64,000 bases of DNA from an uncultured Ruminococcus sp. (GCA_902786345.1 CADACB010000007.1:1-64000); one strand, 5' to 3'. Shown: positions 38,199 through 47,497, numbered from the stretch's first letter. The notes: generated from the letters alone by a model not told the origin. A program made the numbers and translations.

Positions 38199-39365
38199 AT
38201 GAAAATGTTTGAAATGTCAAGCAAAGAAAATAAAAATGGCAGGAGACACTTTAAAGCAATTTTATATCGAATCCATCCTGATTCTTGTGTGGATGAAACA
38301 AATCAAGTTGGCACAGAATATCAGAAAAACGGCATTACTTGGATAAGAGAATACTGCGAAAAGGCTTTGCCAAGTATTGAGGGTATGAGTTTAAGGTGTG
38401 AATTTATTGATGATGACAGAACTGAAATATTGGGTCACGGCGATACAGGAATTGTTGATGGCGAACCAGTATATGAAGATGCTGTCGTTATAGGCACATT
38501 CAATAAAGGTTATATAGACGATATTGAAATAGATGATGAAATTATCACCGCTTGCATTGGCGAGGGTGAAATTGATTCTCAATGTTATCACAATTTTGTT
38601 GAGAAATTGGAAGAAAATGCCGCAAAAGGTATTTATCCCAGCGGCAGTATTGAAATTATGAGAACAGAAGATAACAATTCTATCATTTACAAATATGGAT
38701 ATAAAGACAAAGGCAGAATACCCACAAAATTTATCCATTCTGGCTATGCCCTACTCGGTATAATGCCAGCGGATGATAGTGCTAAATTGATTGAAATTAA
38801 CGAAAATAAGGAGGATTCAAACGAAATGACTGATGTAGAGATTAAGGCTTTGATTAGTGAAGCTATTGATAATTTTACAAATCAAACTGCTGAAATTAAT
38901 CAATGTAAGGCTGATTGTCAAGCAGAGATTGATAAAATCACAGCAGAAAAGAACGAACTTGTTGCTACTTCTGAGCAGATTCAAAAAGCTCTTGATGAAG
39001 TAAAAGCAGAGCGTGATGCTCTCGATGAAAAATATAGCCAGCTTTGGGCTGAAACAGAAACTTTAAGAAAAGCTCTTGGCGAAGCAAAAGCAAGAGAAAG
39101 AATAGGAGAACTTAACTCCGCTATTGCAAGTTTTTCTGACGAGGAAAAAGATTATGCAAAAGCTGAAATTGAAGCGTTTAATGCCGACCCAGTGGCATCC
39201 GAAATCAATAGTGTTGTAAGTAAGATTTGGGAAGGTATCGGCAAATCTGCAAAGAAAGCAGAAGAAAAGGCTATTGCAGAACAAAATGCTCTTGAAACAC
39301 CAAAAACAGAAGATATTTTTGGCGAGATTATAGACAATGACGTTGAAGATATAAGTATTTTTTAA
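38199..39365 (+). CDS. prohead protein: protease-like N-terminus plus scaffold-like coiled coil
   Basis: 388 residues between portal and capsid genes. Residues 1-210 form an alpha/beta domain (GHGDTGIVDGEPVYEDAVVI) in the place usually taken by a prohead protease. Residues 211-350 are a long charged coiled coil (EIDKITAEKNELVATSEQIQ), as in scaffolding proteins. The start at 38199 follows AAAGGCGGTGAT. An internal start at 38826 could give scaffold alone. No protease catalytic residues can be named with confidence. Confidence 0.6.
   Translation: MKMFEMSSKENKNGRRHFKAILYRIHPDSCVDETNQVGTEYQKNGITWIREYCEKALPSIEGMSLRCEFIDDDRTEILGHGDTGIVDGEPVYEDAVVIGTFNKGYIDDIEIDDEIITACIGEGEIDSQCYHNFVEKLEENAAKGIYPSGSIEIMRTEDNNSIIYKYGYKDKGRIPTKFIHSGYALLGIMPADDSAKLIEINENKEDSNEMTDVEIKALISEAIDNFTNQTAEINQCKADCQAEIDKITAEKNELVATSEQIQKALDEVKAERDALDEKYSQLWAETETLRKALGEAKARERIGELNSAIASFSDEEKDYAKAEIEAFNADPVASEINSVVSKIWEGIGKSAKKAEEKAIAEQNALETPKTEDIFGEIIDNDVEDISIF
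38826..39365 (+). CDS. nested in-frame scaffold product
   Basis: ATG 38826 lies in frame within the prohead gene, 11 bases after AAGGAGG. The 179-residue product (MTDVEIKALISEAIDNFTNQ onward) would be just the coiled-coil scaffold, as with lambda Nu3 inside gene C. The ribosome site is as strong as that of the outer gene. Confidence 0.5.
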   Translation: MTDVEIKALISEAIDNFTNQTAEINQCKADCQAEIDKITAEKNELVATSEQIQKALDEVKAERDALDEKYSQLWAETETLRKALGEAKARERIGELNSAIASFSDEEKDYAKAEIEAFNADPVASEINSVVSKIWEGIGKSAKKAEEKAIAEQNALETPKTEDIFGEIIDNDVEDISIF

Positions 39366-39387
39366 TTAAGAAAGGAAGGTAATATAA

Positions 39388-39822
39388 ATGATTAAGTGTG
39401 AAACTTGGGGGATGTATGACGTAGCAAAGAATAACCCTGTGATTACTTCTACATCCGCAGTATCTAATTATACATTTTTGACAGTTGATGGCGACCTGTA
39501 CCTGATTTCTAATGTTGTTACGGGTGATAACGCTTATGTTGATGACAATACTTTCGCTGCTGGTGAGTATTTGAATGGTTATCTTGTAAAGGCTTGGGAA
39601 GGTCAGAAATTGGTTGCTGACGAAAAACATATTGCTTACGGTTCTGGTGAAACTTACGCAAGCATTACAGCAGGTACAACCCTTTTGACAGTTGATAGTA
39701 ACGGTAAACTTGCTATTGCTTCATCTGCACCTACATCTGGTGTATATTTTAAGGTTACAGATAAATGTACTCTGACTGGTAAAGCTGTAAAGATTAAAGT
39801 TATGGTTGTAGATGCAACCTAA
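39388..39822 (+). CDS. head decoration/cement protein candidate
   Basis: 144 residues, beta-rich and Gly/Thr/Ala-rich (GSGETYASITAGTTLLTVDS), directly upstream of the capsid gene. Codons are less AT-biased than in neighbours, which suggests very high expression, as for the capsid gene. Location and composition fit a small capsid-decorating protein; no family is recognised from sequence alone. Confidence 0.6.
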   Translation: MIKCETWGMYDVAKNNPVITSTSAVSNYTFLTVDGDLYLISNVVTGDNAYVDDNTFAAGEYLNGYLVKAWEGQKLVADEKHIAYGSGETYASITAGTTLLTVDSNGKLAIASSAPTSGVYFKVTDKCTLTGKAVKIKVMVVDAT

Positions 39823-39849
39823 TTAAGAAGAAAGGAAGGTTAATATATA

Positions 39850-40977
39850 ATGAGTATTGTAGAAATGAATAACATCCGTAAAGATACAGATGCTGTATTT
39901 AACGGACATATTTTAACAAAGACATCTCCTGTTGTTGAGGTATTTTCTGCTATGGTTAATGGTGAGTCTTTGGAGAAGTTTGGCAAGAAAGCAGATAAGG
40001 CTGTTGAATATATCAAAGGTCTTGGTAGCCGTGCAATGGATGGCGATACTTCTGCTGTTTCCGAGCTGAACACAATTAGAAGATTTACTATTGAAAGCCC
40101 TATAATGCAAGAAATGAAACTGCTTGGTATTTTCGGTACATATCAGAATGTTGGTTATGATGAAACAATAGAAAGAGAAATTTATACACATAGCGGTGAA
40201 CGTTCTCGTCAGCAAGCTGGCATTGGTGATGTAGTATTCCCTGTTACTACTGTTGAGAGATATACAGTTCCTACATTTACTGTTTCTGGCGGTTATGCTG
40301 TTGACTATCGTAGAGTATCTCTTGGTGATATGTCTAAGGAGAATGAGGGCATTGCAGAAGTCAAGACTGATATTCTGAACAATGCAAAAAGAGCTATTGT
40401 AAAGAAAGTGTATAATGCAATTAAAAATGCAACTGGTGTTAAGTTCGTATTTGAAGGTGCAGGTCTTACTAAGGCTGGTGTTGACGGTGTACTTGGCGCT
40501 GTTCGCAGATTTGGTCGTCCTTCCGTTGTCGGTGATTATGCTATGATTTCACAGTTTACACCTTGGGCTGGTTATGTAGGTTCTATCAACTCTAATACTA
40601 TTACAGGTGTATCCCAGAAGGTTCTTGATGAAATCGCTGCAAATGGTGTTCCTGCAATGTATAATGGTGCTATTCTTGCTGAAATGGAGAATCCTTATGA
40701 TTTGACAGATGCAAGTGGTTCTTGGACTGATGGTACTAACACTAATACAAACTTCAAGACAATGCTTCCTGCTGGTCTTGCTTTTGTTATTCCTGCTGGT
40801 GCTAAATCTCCGATTGCAACTTGGACTCGTGGCGGTCTGACATCTATGACTGGAACAGATGTTAAGACAGGTAAACTCGTAACAAGATTTGATATTGAAG
40901 TGGCTGCTGATGTAGCAAAAGGTCAAGAGTATCAAATCGGTATGCTCTTTGATACAAATTTGAGTAATTTATCATAA
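39850..40977 (+). CDS. major capsid protein
   Basis: 375 residues following the scaffold and decoration genes. It has an N-terminal helical arm (GKKADKAVEYIKGLGSRAMD), then a beta-rich body (PVTTVERYTVPTFTVSGGYA) and GRPSVVGDYAMISQFTPWAG, consistent with an HK97-like shell protein. Codon choice is smoother than in most of the window, a mark of strong expression. It starts after AAAGGAAGG. A hairpin terminator follows. The call rests on position and general fold. Confidence 0.8.
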   Translation: MSIVEMNNIRKDTDAVFNGHILTKTSPVVEVFSAMVNGESLEKFGKKADKAVEYIKGLGSRAMDGDTSAVSELNTIRRFTIESPIMQEMKLLGIFGTYQNVGYDETIEREIYTHSGERSRQQAGIGDVVFPVTTVERYTVPTFTVSGGYAVDYRRVSLGDMSKENEGIAEVKTDILNNAKRAIVKKVYNAIKNATGVKFVFEGAGLTKAGVDGVLGAVRRFGRPSVVGDYAMISQFTPWAGYVGSINSNTITGVSQKVLDEIAANGVPAMYNGAILAEMENPYDLTDASGSWTDGTNTNTNFKTMLPAGLAFVIPAGAKSPIATWTRGGLTSMTGTDVKTGKLVTRFDIEVAADVAKGQEYQIGMLFDTNLSNLS

Positions 40978-41026
40978 TAAAAAAAACTAAGTTTGTAGGA
41001 TAGACACCTACCACTTATCGTATGGT

Positions 41027-41062
41027 CGTTGCATTGCTTTTAGTGATGCAACGATTTTATTA
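41027..41062 (+). terminator. terminator after the capsid gene
   Basis: CGTTGCAT (41027-41034) and ATGCAACG (41046-41053) pair perfectly around 11 bases, followed by ATTTTATTATTTATT. It may raise capsid output relative to downstream genes. Confidence 0.65.
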
Positions 41063-41087
41063 TTTATTTGAATTGGTGGGTGACAAT

Positions 41088-42062
41088 ATGAATAAAATAG
41101 ATGAACAGTTTAAAAAGGAAATATCATTAAAATTTCCAAATTTAGAAATTTTAAATACGTACACAGACCATAAATGTATTATAGATGTTAAATGCAAAAT
41201 CCATGATTATTATTTTAGCAAAAAAGCAGCATTATTATTACACTCAAAACATGGTTGTAACAAATGCGCAACAGAAAGTATAAAAAACCATATTAGTAAA
41301 ACTAATGAATGGTTTGTTACAGAACTTTGCAAAAATAATCCAACCATAACACCATTAGAGGAATACATTAATATGTACACCAAGATAAAGGTTAAGTGTA
41401 ATAACTGTGGAAAAGAATATTATGCTAAACCAAATGATTTAATAAATGGACACGCTTGCAAAGATTGTTCGATAATAAAGATTAGTATAAGCAAGCAAAA
41501 ATCGCATGATGTATTTATACAACAATTTAATGATAATAACCCTTTCGCTAATAGTATTACTATATTATCAAAATATGTCAAAAGTAGTCAAAAAATAAAA
41601 TGTCGTTGTAATGTTTGTGGCTATGAATGGGAAACTTATCCAAATACATTGGTGGGTGCAACAATAACTAAAAGTAGAAGTGGCACGGGATGTCCAATAT
41701 GTAGAAATTCACATGGAGAACAGATAATTTATAATTATTTAGTACAAAATAATTATAATGTTATTCGACAAAAGGAATTTGAAGGGTTATTAGGTTTAGG
41801 AGGTTTCCCTTTAACTTATGACTTTTTTCTTCCAGATTATAATATTTTAATAGAAGTTAATGGAATACAACATTATAAACAAATTGAATTTTTTGGTGGA
41901 AAAGAAAAATTTAACAAACAAAAAGAACACGACTATAGAAAACAAAAATACGCAAAGAATCATGGTTATGATTTAATAGAAATAAAATATTATGGCGAGA
42001 ATTATTCAGAAGAAAACCTTATAATGCAATTAAACTCACAGATTAATACATTAGTAGGTTAA
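41088..42062 (+). CDS. free-standing homing-endonuclease-like protein (zinc fingers plus Vsr-like nuclease)
   Basis: 324 residues, with the start at 41088 after GGTGGGTGAC. Three zinc-binding repeats (CNKCATES, CNNCGKEYY with CKDCS, CNVCGYEW with CPICRN) precede a PD-(D/E)xK domain: TYDFFLPDYNILIEVNGIQH followed by KYAKNHGYDLIEIKYYGENY. This architecture occurs in phage site-specific nucleases that invade intergenic spaces. Its insertion between capsid and downstream structural genes, with AT-rich codons, supports recent mobility. The longer upstream frame overlaps the terminator and is rejected. Confidence 0.72.
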   Translation: MNKIDEQFKKEISLKFPNLEILNTYTDHKCIIDVKCKIHDYYFSKKAALLLHSKHGCNKCATESIKNHISKTNEWFVTELCKNNPTITPLEEYINMYTKIKVKCNNCGKEYYAKPNDLINGHACKDCSIIKISISKQKSHDVFIQQFNDNNPFANSITILSKYVKSSQKIKCRCNVCGYEWETYPNTLVGATITKSRSGTGCPICRNSHGEQIIYNYLVQNNYNVIRQKEFEGLLGLGGFPLTYDFFLPDYNILIEVNGIQHYKQIEFFGGKEKFNKQKEHDYRKQKYAKNHGYDLIEIKYYGENYSEENLIMQLNSQINTLVG

Positions 42063-42087
42063 TATATTTTAAAGGAGAATCAAACCT

Positions 42088-42276
42088 ATGCAAAATACAG
42101 AAAACTTTTATTGTTATTCTTTAAGACTTTTCCATTATCTAAGCGCATTTGATGAAAAATGTAGTGCTTCAAGAATAAGCAAAACAAGTGGAAACAGATA
42201 TTGGGTATTTAAAAAGTCTGATAGGTTAGATAAAATAATTCAATCATATAATGCGACAAAACATAATTTTAATTGA
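42088..42276 (+). CDS. small protein resembling DUF5659-type domain
   Basis: 62 residues: FYCYSLRLFHYLSAFDEKCS then NRYWVFKKSDRLDKIIQSYN. The strand-helix-strand with YWVFK followed by a helix is like short phage proteins of the DUF5659 group, which have no known function. It starts after AAAGGAG and sits beside the nuclease gene. Confidence 0.55.
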   Translation: MQNTENFYCYSLRLFHYLSAFDEKCSASRISKTSGNRYWVFKKSDRLDKIIQSYNATKHNFN

Positions 42277-42310
42277 AAACAAAACAAATAGTTGAAAGAA
42301 GGAAGTAATT

Positions 42311-42799
42311 ATGGCAACGACAAAAGTAGTAGAAGAATTTAATCTGGATGCAAAAGTTACGGTTAAAAACATAGCAAATTGGACTGTTGGATTTGTCAGA
42401 TTGACTGATGGCAATGGCGATATTAGTATTGCTCCAAATGGTCAAATTAGATTAACAAGAAATGAAATAATTTCGCAAGTTCAATCTGGAAATAAATTGC
42501 TTGCTGGAATAGATGGTATGGGTAGCCACGCAACATTGTTTATTGATGATGCACCAACCAGAGTTGAACTTGATTTTGATAGTGAAGATGGCAAGAAAAA
42601 GCAGCTCTGTTTTAGTGAGGAACTTGTCAATAAGGTGTTTAGCCTTAAAACTCAATCTGCTTTTGAAAAGAGTTTTGCTGAGTCTTTTGTAACAAGAGCT
42701 GAAAAGTATGCAGTAATACAAGCTATTAAAAAGTTAAAAATAAATGACCATAGCAAAATAACTTTTGCTGAAAAATACACGGGATATTCTTTGGAATAA
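42311..42799 (+). CDS. structural protein, head completion region
   Basis: 162 residues. The N-terminal half is beta-rich (VKNIANWTVGFVRLTDGNGD) and the C-terminal half helical (RAEKYAVIQAIKKLKINDHS). It lies between capsid and connector genes, where head-tail joining proteins are coded. It starts after GAAGGAAG. No family is recognised. Confidence 0.55.
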   Translation: MATTKVVEEFNLDAKVTVKNIANWTVGFVRLTDGNGDISIAPNGQIRLTRNEIISQVQSGNKLLAGIDGMGSHATLFIDDAPTRVELDFDSEDGKKKQLCFSEELVNKVFSLKTQSAFEKSFAESFVTRAEKYAVIQAIKKLKINDHSKITFAEKYTGYSLE

Positions 42800-42811
42800 T
42801 GGAGGTGGCTA

Positions 42812-43210
42812 ATGGCTGATACACCAACTACTGCACAAGATGTATATGATAGTTTTGAAGCATCGTTCCAAGATAAATGTGTCATTCCCGAAGAATTGGA
42901 AAAAGTTTGGTTGTTAAAAGCTATTGGCAGATATTCTGTTGAACTCTCCCCCATTACTTTTAATAAGGATGAAAATGTTTTTGACACCAAATTAGATAGA
43001 TATACTATTGATACTTTGGGTGCTTTTATGAAACAAAGTTATCAAGAAAGAGAAACATCCAAAGTGAATAAGCGAGTTTCTATTGTTAGCAAAGATATTA
43101 GTATCAATTCTGGCGGTCACGATAAAACCGCTGCTCGCAATGAATTGGAGTATGACCGCAATAAATCAGCGGAAATGATAGATAATCAAAAACCTACTGC
43201 TTATGTATAA
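42812..43210 (+). CDS. head-tail connector candidate
   Basis: 132 residues, mostly helical at the start (TAQDVYDSFEASFQDKCVIP) with a short beta part. Small helical proteins at this position are commonly connector or adaptor proteins that dock on the portal. It starts after GGAGGTGG. The call is from location. Confidence 0.55.
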   Translation: MADTPTTAQDVYDSFEASFQDKCVIPEELEKVWLLKAIGRYSVELSPITFNKDENVFDTKLDRYTIDTLGAFMKQSYQERETSKVNKRVSIVSKDISINSGGHDKTAARNELEYDRNKSAEMIDNQKPTAYV

Positions 43211-43222
43211 GGTGGTGTGTAG

Positions 43223-44296
43223 ATGGCAACAGAATGGTATTTAATGACTACACCACACGACCAAGTAAGCGGTTACGAAAGTGAAGCACTTGATGATTTC
43301 GCAGAGGAAGGATTTGCTGAAATTCTTGATTCTGATTTAGCAGAAGATGCTGAATTATGTAACTATGATTTATCCGAATGTCAATCTATCAGAACGGTAG
43401 TGCAAAACAATGTGGCTAATACACAACTACAATCTATTACAAGACAATTCTTACTGCCGATTGGAACTTGTAAAGCTGGAATGTATATAAAATACAAAGA
43501 CCGTTACTGGCTCATTACAGGTTGCGTTGATGATAACAAAATGTATGAAAAAGCCGTTGCTATACTGTGCAATTATTTATTAACTTGGCTAAACAAAGAA
43601 AAACAACCTGTTCAAAGGTGGATAAGTGCAACATCAGCATCGCAATATAATAATGGCGAAACTTCTTCAAAACATTATTATTTAAGAAGTGACCAGTTAT
43701 TAATATTTATGCCAGATGACGATGAGAGTTTGATGATAGATTCTATGAATAGATTTATTATTGATAAACGTTGCAAATTATATGAACAAGGATTTACTGA
43801 TGATATAACTATTGATACAAGTAAAGATGTAATTACATATAGATTAACACGCTCAGATTCGGTCTTATTTGATTACCAAGATAGTGGCGTATATCAATTT
43901 ATGGCAACGCAAGATGAACAACATACGGATGATGGCTACTATGTGATTGATGGTAAGGGATATTGGTTATGTGGTAAAGCGACTTTACCATTACCCACTA
44001 CATCTTCTGAGCCATTAACATCTAAAATTGTTTCTGATTCAGACGAAATATATAACCAGTTAGAGCCTACTGGTTTTTTGGCTAAATTCTATGATGAGTA
44101 TGGAAATGAAACAAATGTAACACCTCAATGGTCTGTAAGTGACTTTGAGGACGATTTAGATATAGAAGAAGATGGACATTTCATTTACATTTCTGTTGAT
44201 AATAAAAATCTTATAAATAAAAAGTTCATTTTATCTTTATCGGCTGAAAATTATAAGACTGTCTTTAAGACTATAACGATTAAAGCATTTATGTAA
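43223..44296 (+). CDS. head-tail junction protein with Ig-like end
   Basis: 357 residues. The N-terminal 200 residues are alpha/beta (YIKYKDRYWLITGCVDDNKM). The C-terminal 90 residues (GFLAKFYDEYGNETNVTPQW then FILSLSAENYKTVFKTITIK) look like a bacterial Ig-like fold. It probably forms part of the neck or tail terminator. It starts after AAGGTGG. Confidence 0.6.
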   Translation: MATEWYLMTTPHDQVSGYESEALDDFAEEGFAEILDSDLAEDAELCNYDLSECQSIRTVVQNNVANTQLQSITRQFLLPIGTCKAGMYIKYKDRYWLITGCVDDNKMYEKAVAILCNYLLTWLNKEKQPVQRWISATSASQYNNGETSSKHYYLRSDQLLIFMPDDDESLMIDSMNRFIIDKRCKLYEQGFTDDITIDTSKDVITYRLTRSDSVLFDYQDSGVYQFMATQDEQHTDDGYYVIDGKGYWLCGKATLPLPTTSSEPLTSKIVSDSDEIYNQLEPTGFLAKFYDEYGNETNVTPQWSVSDFEDDLDIEEDGHFIYISVDNKNLINKKFILSLSAENYKTVFKTITIKAFM

Positions 44297-44309
44297 GGTG
44301 GTGTTTACC

Positions 44310-44795
44310 ATGAGAATTGCTACAACTGCTGAAAGAGGTAGATTCAAAGAAGAAATTAATACGGCTTTATATAAAAGCGAAGAAATAAAAGAATTGCTAC
44401 TTGGTGATACAAATGGAATGAGTTCATCAACTATTCATTCAGAATTTCAAAAATATGTAAAATCACATTTATTTATAGATGATACAATAAAAGAGACTCG
44501 AACATTTATTTTTTATGATGTTTTTATTCCTCAAATTTATTCTAATATTAAGGAATGTAAAGTCGTAATGTATTTGATTTGCCATTTGGACATTTTAGAT
44601 AATTATTTTAAAGAGGGATATTATGGTAATCGCGCAGATGTTTTATCTCAAATGGTGGAAAATGTTTTAATAAATGATACAACAAAGTCTTATAGTTTTG
44701 GAATTGGAAGATTAAAATTAGACAGCGTTAATCCATACAACTCCAAAAAATTTTATGGTTGTATAATGGAATTTGGAGTCCCAAATTTTAGATAA
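44310..44795 (+). CDS. tail completion/neck protein candidate
   Basis: 161 residues from ATG 44310 after AAGGTGGTG; a GTG at 44298 is the alternative. It has a helical N-terminus and a central beta segment (ETRTFIFYDVFIPQIYSNIK). It lies between connector and tail tube genes and its stop overlaps the next start. The function is inferred from position. Confidence 0.55.
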   Translation: MRIATTAERGRFKEEINTALYKSEEIKELLLGDTNGMSSSTIHSEFQKYVKSHLFIDDTIKETRTFIFYDVFIPQIYSNIKECKVVMYLICHLDILDNYFKEGYYGNRADVLSQMVENVLINDTTKSYSFGIGRLKLDSVNPYNSKKFYGCIMEFGVPNFR

Positions 44796-45580
44796 TGAAA
44801 CTTGATTACGGAACGCAGTTAAGTAGTTTTCCTATTAAGCTGTCGATTGGTACTTTGAGAAAACCAACATTAAATGAAATAGGAAAAATAACATTCGATA
44901 AGTTTATATTTTACGAATTTCTTATAAAAATGACACCTGAACTATACTATACAAAATTACTTAAAAACAACGAAAGTATGGAATATTGGCTATCATTAAG
45001 TGAAGAAAGAAAACAACGCATAACACTATTTGAGTTAATTCAAAAGGAAGAAATTTTGCGAAATTTATACTTAGAAGTTTTAAATTTTTTCTTTTTGGAA
45101 ACCGTAGTCTATCAAGACAACCATTTCTTGTTATTAAAAGGGATTTATGTTGATGAAAAACAAAAAAATCAAGAAATACAAGGTATAATTTCACAAGAAA
45201 ATATGCAAGAAATTCTTGAACTTTTGCAGCAAATATGTTGTATATATTCAGAAAATGAAAATATCAACAATATGAAATTTAAAAATAATTTAGCAAAAAA
45301 AATAATGAATAAGATATTAAAAGCAAAAAAGAAGGATAACGACAAAATAGATATAAATTTAACAATTCCAAATATAATATCTGCCGTTTGTAATAGACAT
45401 CCTTCTTTGAATTATACAAATATCGGTGAGTTGACTATATTTCAATTGTTTGATTCTTTTTATAGGCTAAGAACTAATATAATTTTTGATATTAATTCTA
45501 CAAGTGTTTCTGTATGGGGAGACGAAAAGAAAGCTTTTGATTACTCATTTTGGTATATGAATAATTATGATAATAAATAA
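44795..45580 (+). CDS. tail-module protein, unknown
   Basis: 261 residues, translation-coupled through TAATG. Mainly helical (MQEILELLQQICCIYSENEN) with a C-terminal SLNYTNIGELTIFQLFDSFY. Just upstream of the tail tube gene, it could be an assembly chaperone or minor neck component. No family is recognised. Confidence 0.5.
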   Translation: MKLDYGTQLSSFPIKLSIGTLRKPTLNEIGKITFDKFIFYEFLIKMTPELYYTKLLKNNESMEYWLSLSEERKQRITLFELIQKEEILRNLYLEVLNFFFLETVVYQDNHFLLLKGIYVDEKQKNQEIQGIISQENMQEILELLQQICCIYSENENINNMKFKNNLAKKIMNKILKAKKKDNDKIDINLTIPNIISAVCNRHPSLNYTNIGELTIFQLFDSFYRLRTNIIFDINSTSVSVWGDEKKAFDYSFWYMNNYDNK

Positions 45581-45606
45581 AAAACGATTTACAAGGAGGA
45601 AATAAT

Positions 45607-46362
45607 ATGGCAGAATTAAATAAGGCTAATCGACAAGTGTGTGATGTTGATATTCGTATATTAAAAACTATGCAACCATTTCTTAAATTTGATACAGCTA
45701 ACACCACCACAGCAGGGTTAAGTGGTGATAGTGTTTATGCTATGGCAAAAGGATCTCGTAGAATTGCATTTGCTAACCCACTTGAAGGAACAATGACTAT
45801 TGAAGCCCAGGTATACCCATTCAAATTATTTGCTTTGTTCTCTGACGGAGTAATTGATTCTAATGCTGTTTATGCTGACTCTCAAACTGTTACTTGCAGC
45901 ACCGCCGGAGAACTTGAATTGAGCGTTGGAGACGGGCAAGAAATCAAAGCTGGTACAGTATTTGTTTATCCCGAAGAAAACTTTGGAGATGAAAAAACTA
46001 TGATTTCAGGCACATTCGCAAGTGGTAAATTTACTGCTACCGATGAAACAAAAATAGCTGTAGGTTCTAAGTATGATATTGGGTATATTGTTTCTCGTAC
46101 ATCTGGAATAAGAAAAATTACTTTTAATAACAAAAAGTTGCCAAAAGATTATTATATTACTCAGCGAACAGTTGATAAAGATGATCAAGGATTTATGACG
46201 CCGTTTATTATGACGGCTTACAAAGCATCAATTCAACGTGATTTTGAACTTTCCTTTAGTTCCGAAGGCGACCCAGCCTCTGTTACATTGAATTTTGACT
46301 TAATGGAAGATAAAGACGGCAACATTTTTGATATGATAGAACTTTCAGATGATGCAGAGTAA
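45607..46362 (+). CDS. major tail tube protein
   Basis: 251 residues, beta-rich (EGTMTIEAQVYPFKLFALFS, then TSGIRKITFNNKKLPKDYYI) and ending in an acidic strand. Smooth codon use and a strong AAGGAGG suggest high expression. Position upstream of chaperone-like genes and the tape measure is that of the tube subunit. Hexamers would stack into the tail. Confidence 0.75.
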   Translation: MAELNKANRQVCDVDIRILKTMQPFLKFDTANTTTAGLSGDSVYAMAKGSRRIAFANPLEGTMTIEAQVYPFKLFALFSDGVIDSNAVYADSQTVTCSTAGELELSVGDGQEIKAGTVFVYPEENFGDEKTMISGTFASGKFTATDETKIAVGSKYDIGYIVSRTSGIRKITFNNKKLPKDYYITQRTVDKDDQGFMTPFIMTAYKASIQRDFELSFSSEGDPASVTLNFDLMEDKDGNIFDMIELSDDAE

Positions 46363-46393
46363 CTTATATTTTAATAAATCATAGGTGATAATT

Positions 46394-46636
46394 ATGATTA
46401 AAAACTGTGAAGTTTTAGTTAATAATGATTACATAACTGTAATTAACTATGATGGTAGATATGTTCAAATACCATCTATAAACAAAAAAGCGAAATATGT
46501 AAATGTAATATTTAGAGATGGTCGTTATACCATTGTTGATGATAAATATACAGAAATCAAGTCTACAAAAAACAAATCGTCAATTTGTAAGACAACCAAG
46601 AAAACAACTATTGAGAGAAACTACAACAATAAATAA
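46394..46636 (+). CDS. 80-residue protein, unknown
   Basis: The start at 46394 follows GGTGAT. N-terminal beta strands (CEVLVNNDYITVINYDGRYV) and a Lys/Thr-rich end. It lies between the tail tube gene and a strong terminator. No family is recognised. Confidence 0.5.
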   Translation: MIKNCEVLVNNDYITVINYDGRYVQIPSINKKAKYVNVIFRDGRYTIVDDKYTEIKSTKNKSSICKTTKKTTIERNYNNK

Positions 46637-46681
46637 ACAATTTATTGATAGTAGGTAACATTTGTTGTATTGAATTTGATA

Positions 46682-46732
46682 AAGGAAGATAATACTTAAC
46701 TTAATGTTACAGTAATATCTTCCTTTTTTTTT
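46682..46732 (+). terminator. rho-independent terminator after the tail tube unit
   Basis: AAGGAAGATA (46682-46691) pairs with TATCTTCCTT (46716-46725), followed by a run of about nine T. It would boost tail tube over downstream genes. Confidence 0.85.
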
Positions 46733-46755
46733 ACGTTATACGAGGAGGAAGATTA

Positions 46756-46980
46756 ATGAAAAGTATAAAATTCAATTCATTAAATGATGCTATTGAATGT
46801 TATGGTCGTAAAAATTTAATTGCCATAGATTGTATCAAACAGATCATATTTTACACATCATATGGATGCCAACCAAAATTTGTCTTTGAAAATGAAACAA
46901 AGCCCGGTCGTATTACTGCGTGGTTTTTAAAAAGTGAAACAAATTATGTATATAAAAAATGGTTAGAGAATTCATTATAA
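46756..46980 (+). CDS. small protein, unknown
   Basis: 74 residues (MKSIKFNSLNDAIECYGRKN and onward), alpha/beta, starting after GAGGAGG. It ends 13 bases before the RecU-like gene and is probably cotranslated. No family is recognised. Confidence 0.55.
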   Translation: MKSIKFNSLNDAIECYGRKNLIAIDCIKQIIFYTSYGCQPKFVFENETKPGRITAWFLKSETNYVYKKWLENSL

Positions 46981-46993
46981 TAAGGAGAATATA

Positions 46994-47497
46994 GTGAATG
47001 TAGGCAAAATTTTTGAAGAACAAATAAAAAGGTCAATTCCTGATTATGCTTTATTATATCGGCTTCCCGATGCAGCTCAATCTTTTGATAAAAATAAATC
47101 TTTGCGTTTCAGCAAAAAAAATCCTTTTGATTTTTTGCTATGGGATTCAAAAAGGCATATCCTTTATGCATTAGAATTAAAAACTGTAAAAGGAAGTTCT
47201 ATTTCGTTTGAAAGAAAAAATGGCGATAAAGGCAATATACATTATCATCAAATAGAATCATTAAATATATGGAATAGATACGATGGTATAATTTGTGGGT
47301 TTATTATTGAATTCCGTAAAATTGAAACAACAATTTTTTTAGATATAGATTCGTTTAACAGTTTGGTTAATAGTTTAAATAAGAAAAGCTTTAACTACTC
47401 CGATTTAATAAAAAACAAGCTAAATTATAAGATTATTTCACAGAAGAAAATCCGTACACGTTATATATATGATATGGATAGTTTTTTACAACGGTAA
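46994..47497 (+). CDS. RecU-like Holliday-junction resolvase
   Basis: 167 residues from GTG 46994 after AAGGAG. MNVGKIFEEQIKRSI, then NPFDFLLWDSKRHILYALEL followed by KTVKGSS supply the D and ExK of a PD-(D/E)xK nuclease, and HYHQIESLNIWNRYDGIICG matches the RecU helix and following strand. RecU cuts four-way junctions. In a phage it would resolve recombination intermediates before packaging. It sits inside the tail genes beside a tyrosine recombinase. Confidence 0.78.
   Translation: MNVGKIFEEQIKRSIPDYALLYRLPDAAQSFDKNKSLRFSKKNPFDFLLWDSKRHILYALELKTVKGSSISFERKNGDKGNIHYHQIESLNIWNRYDGIICGFIIEFRKIETTIFLDIDSFNSLVNSLNKKSFNYSDLIKNKLNYKIISQKKIRTRYIYDMDSFLQR

Noticed and set aside
41022-41087. Longer N-terminus for the Vsr-like nuclease
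   Set aside because: It would translate through the capsid gene terminator hairpin without a ribosome site. The start at 41088 is well supported.
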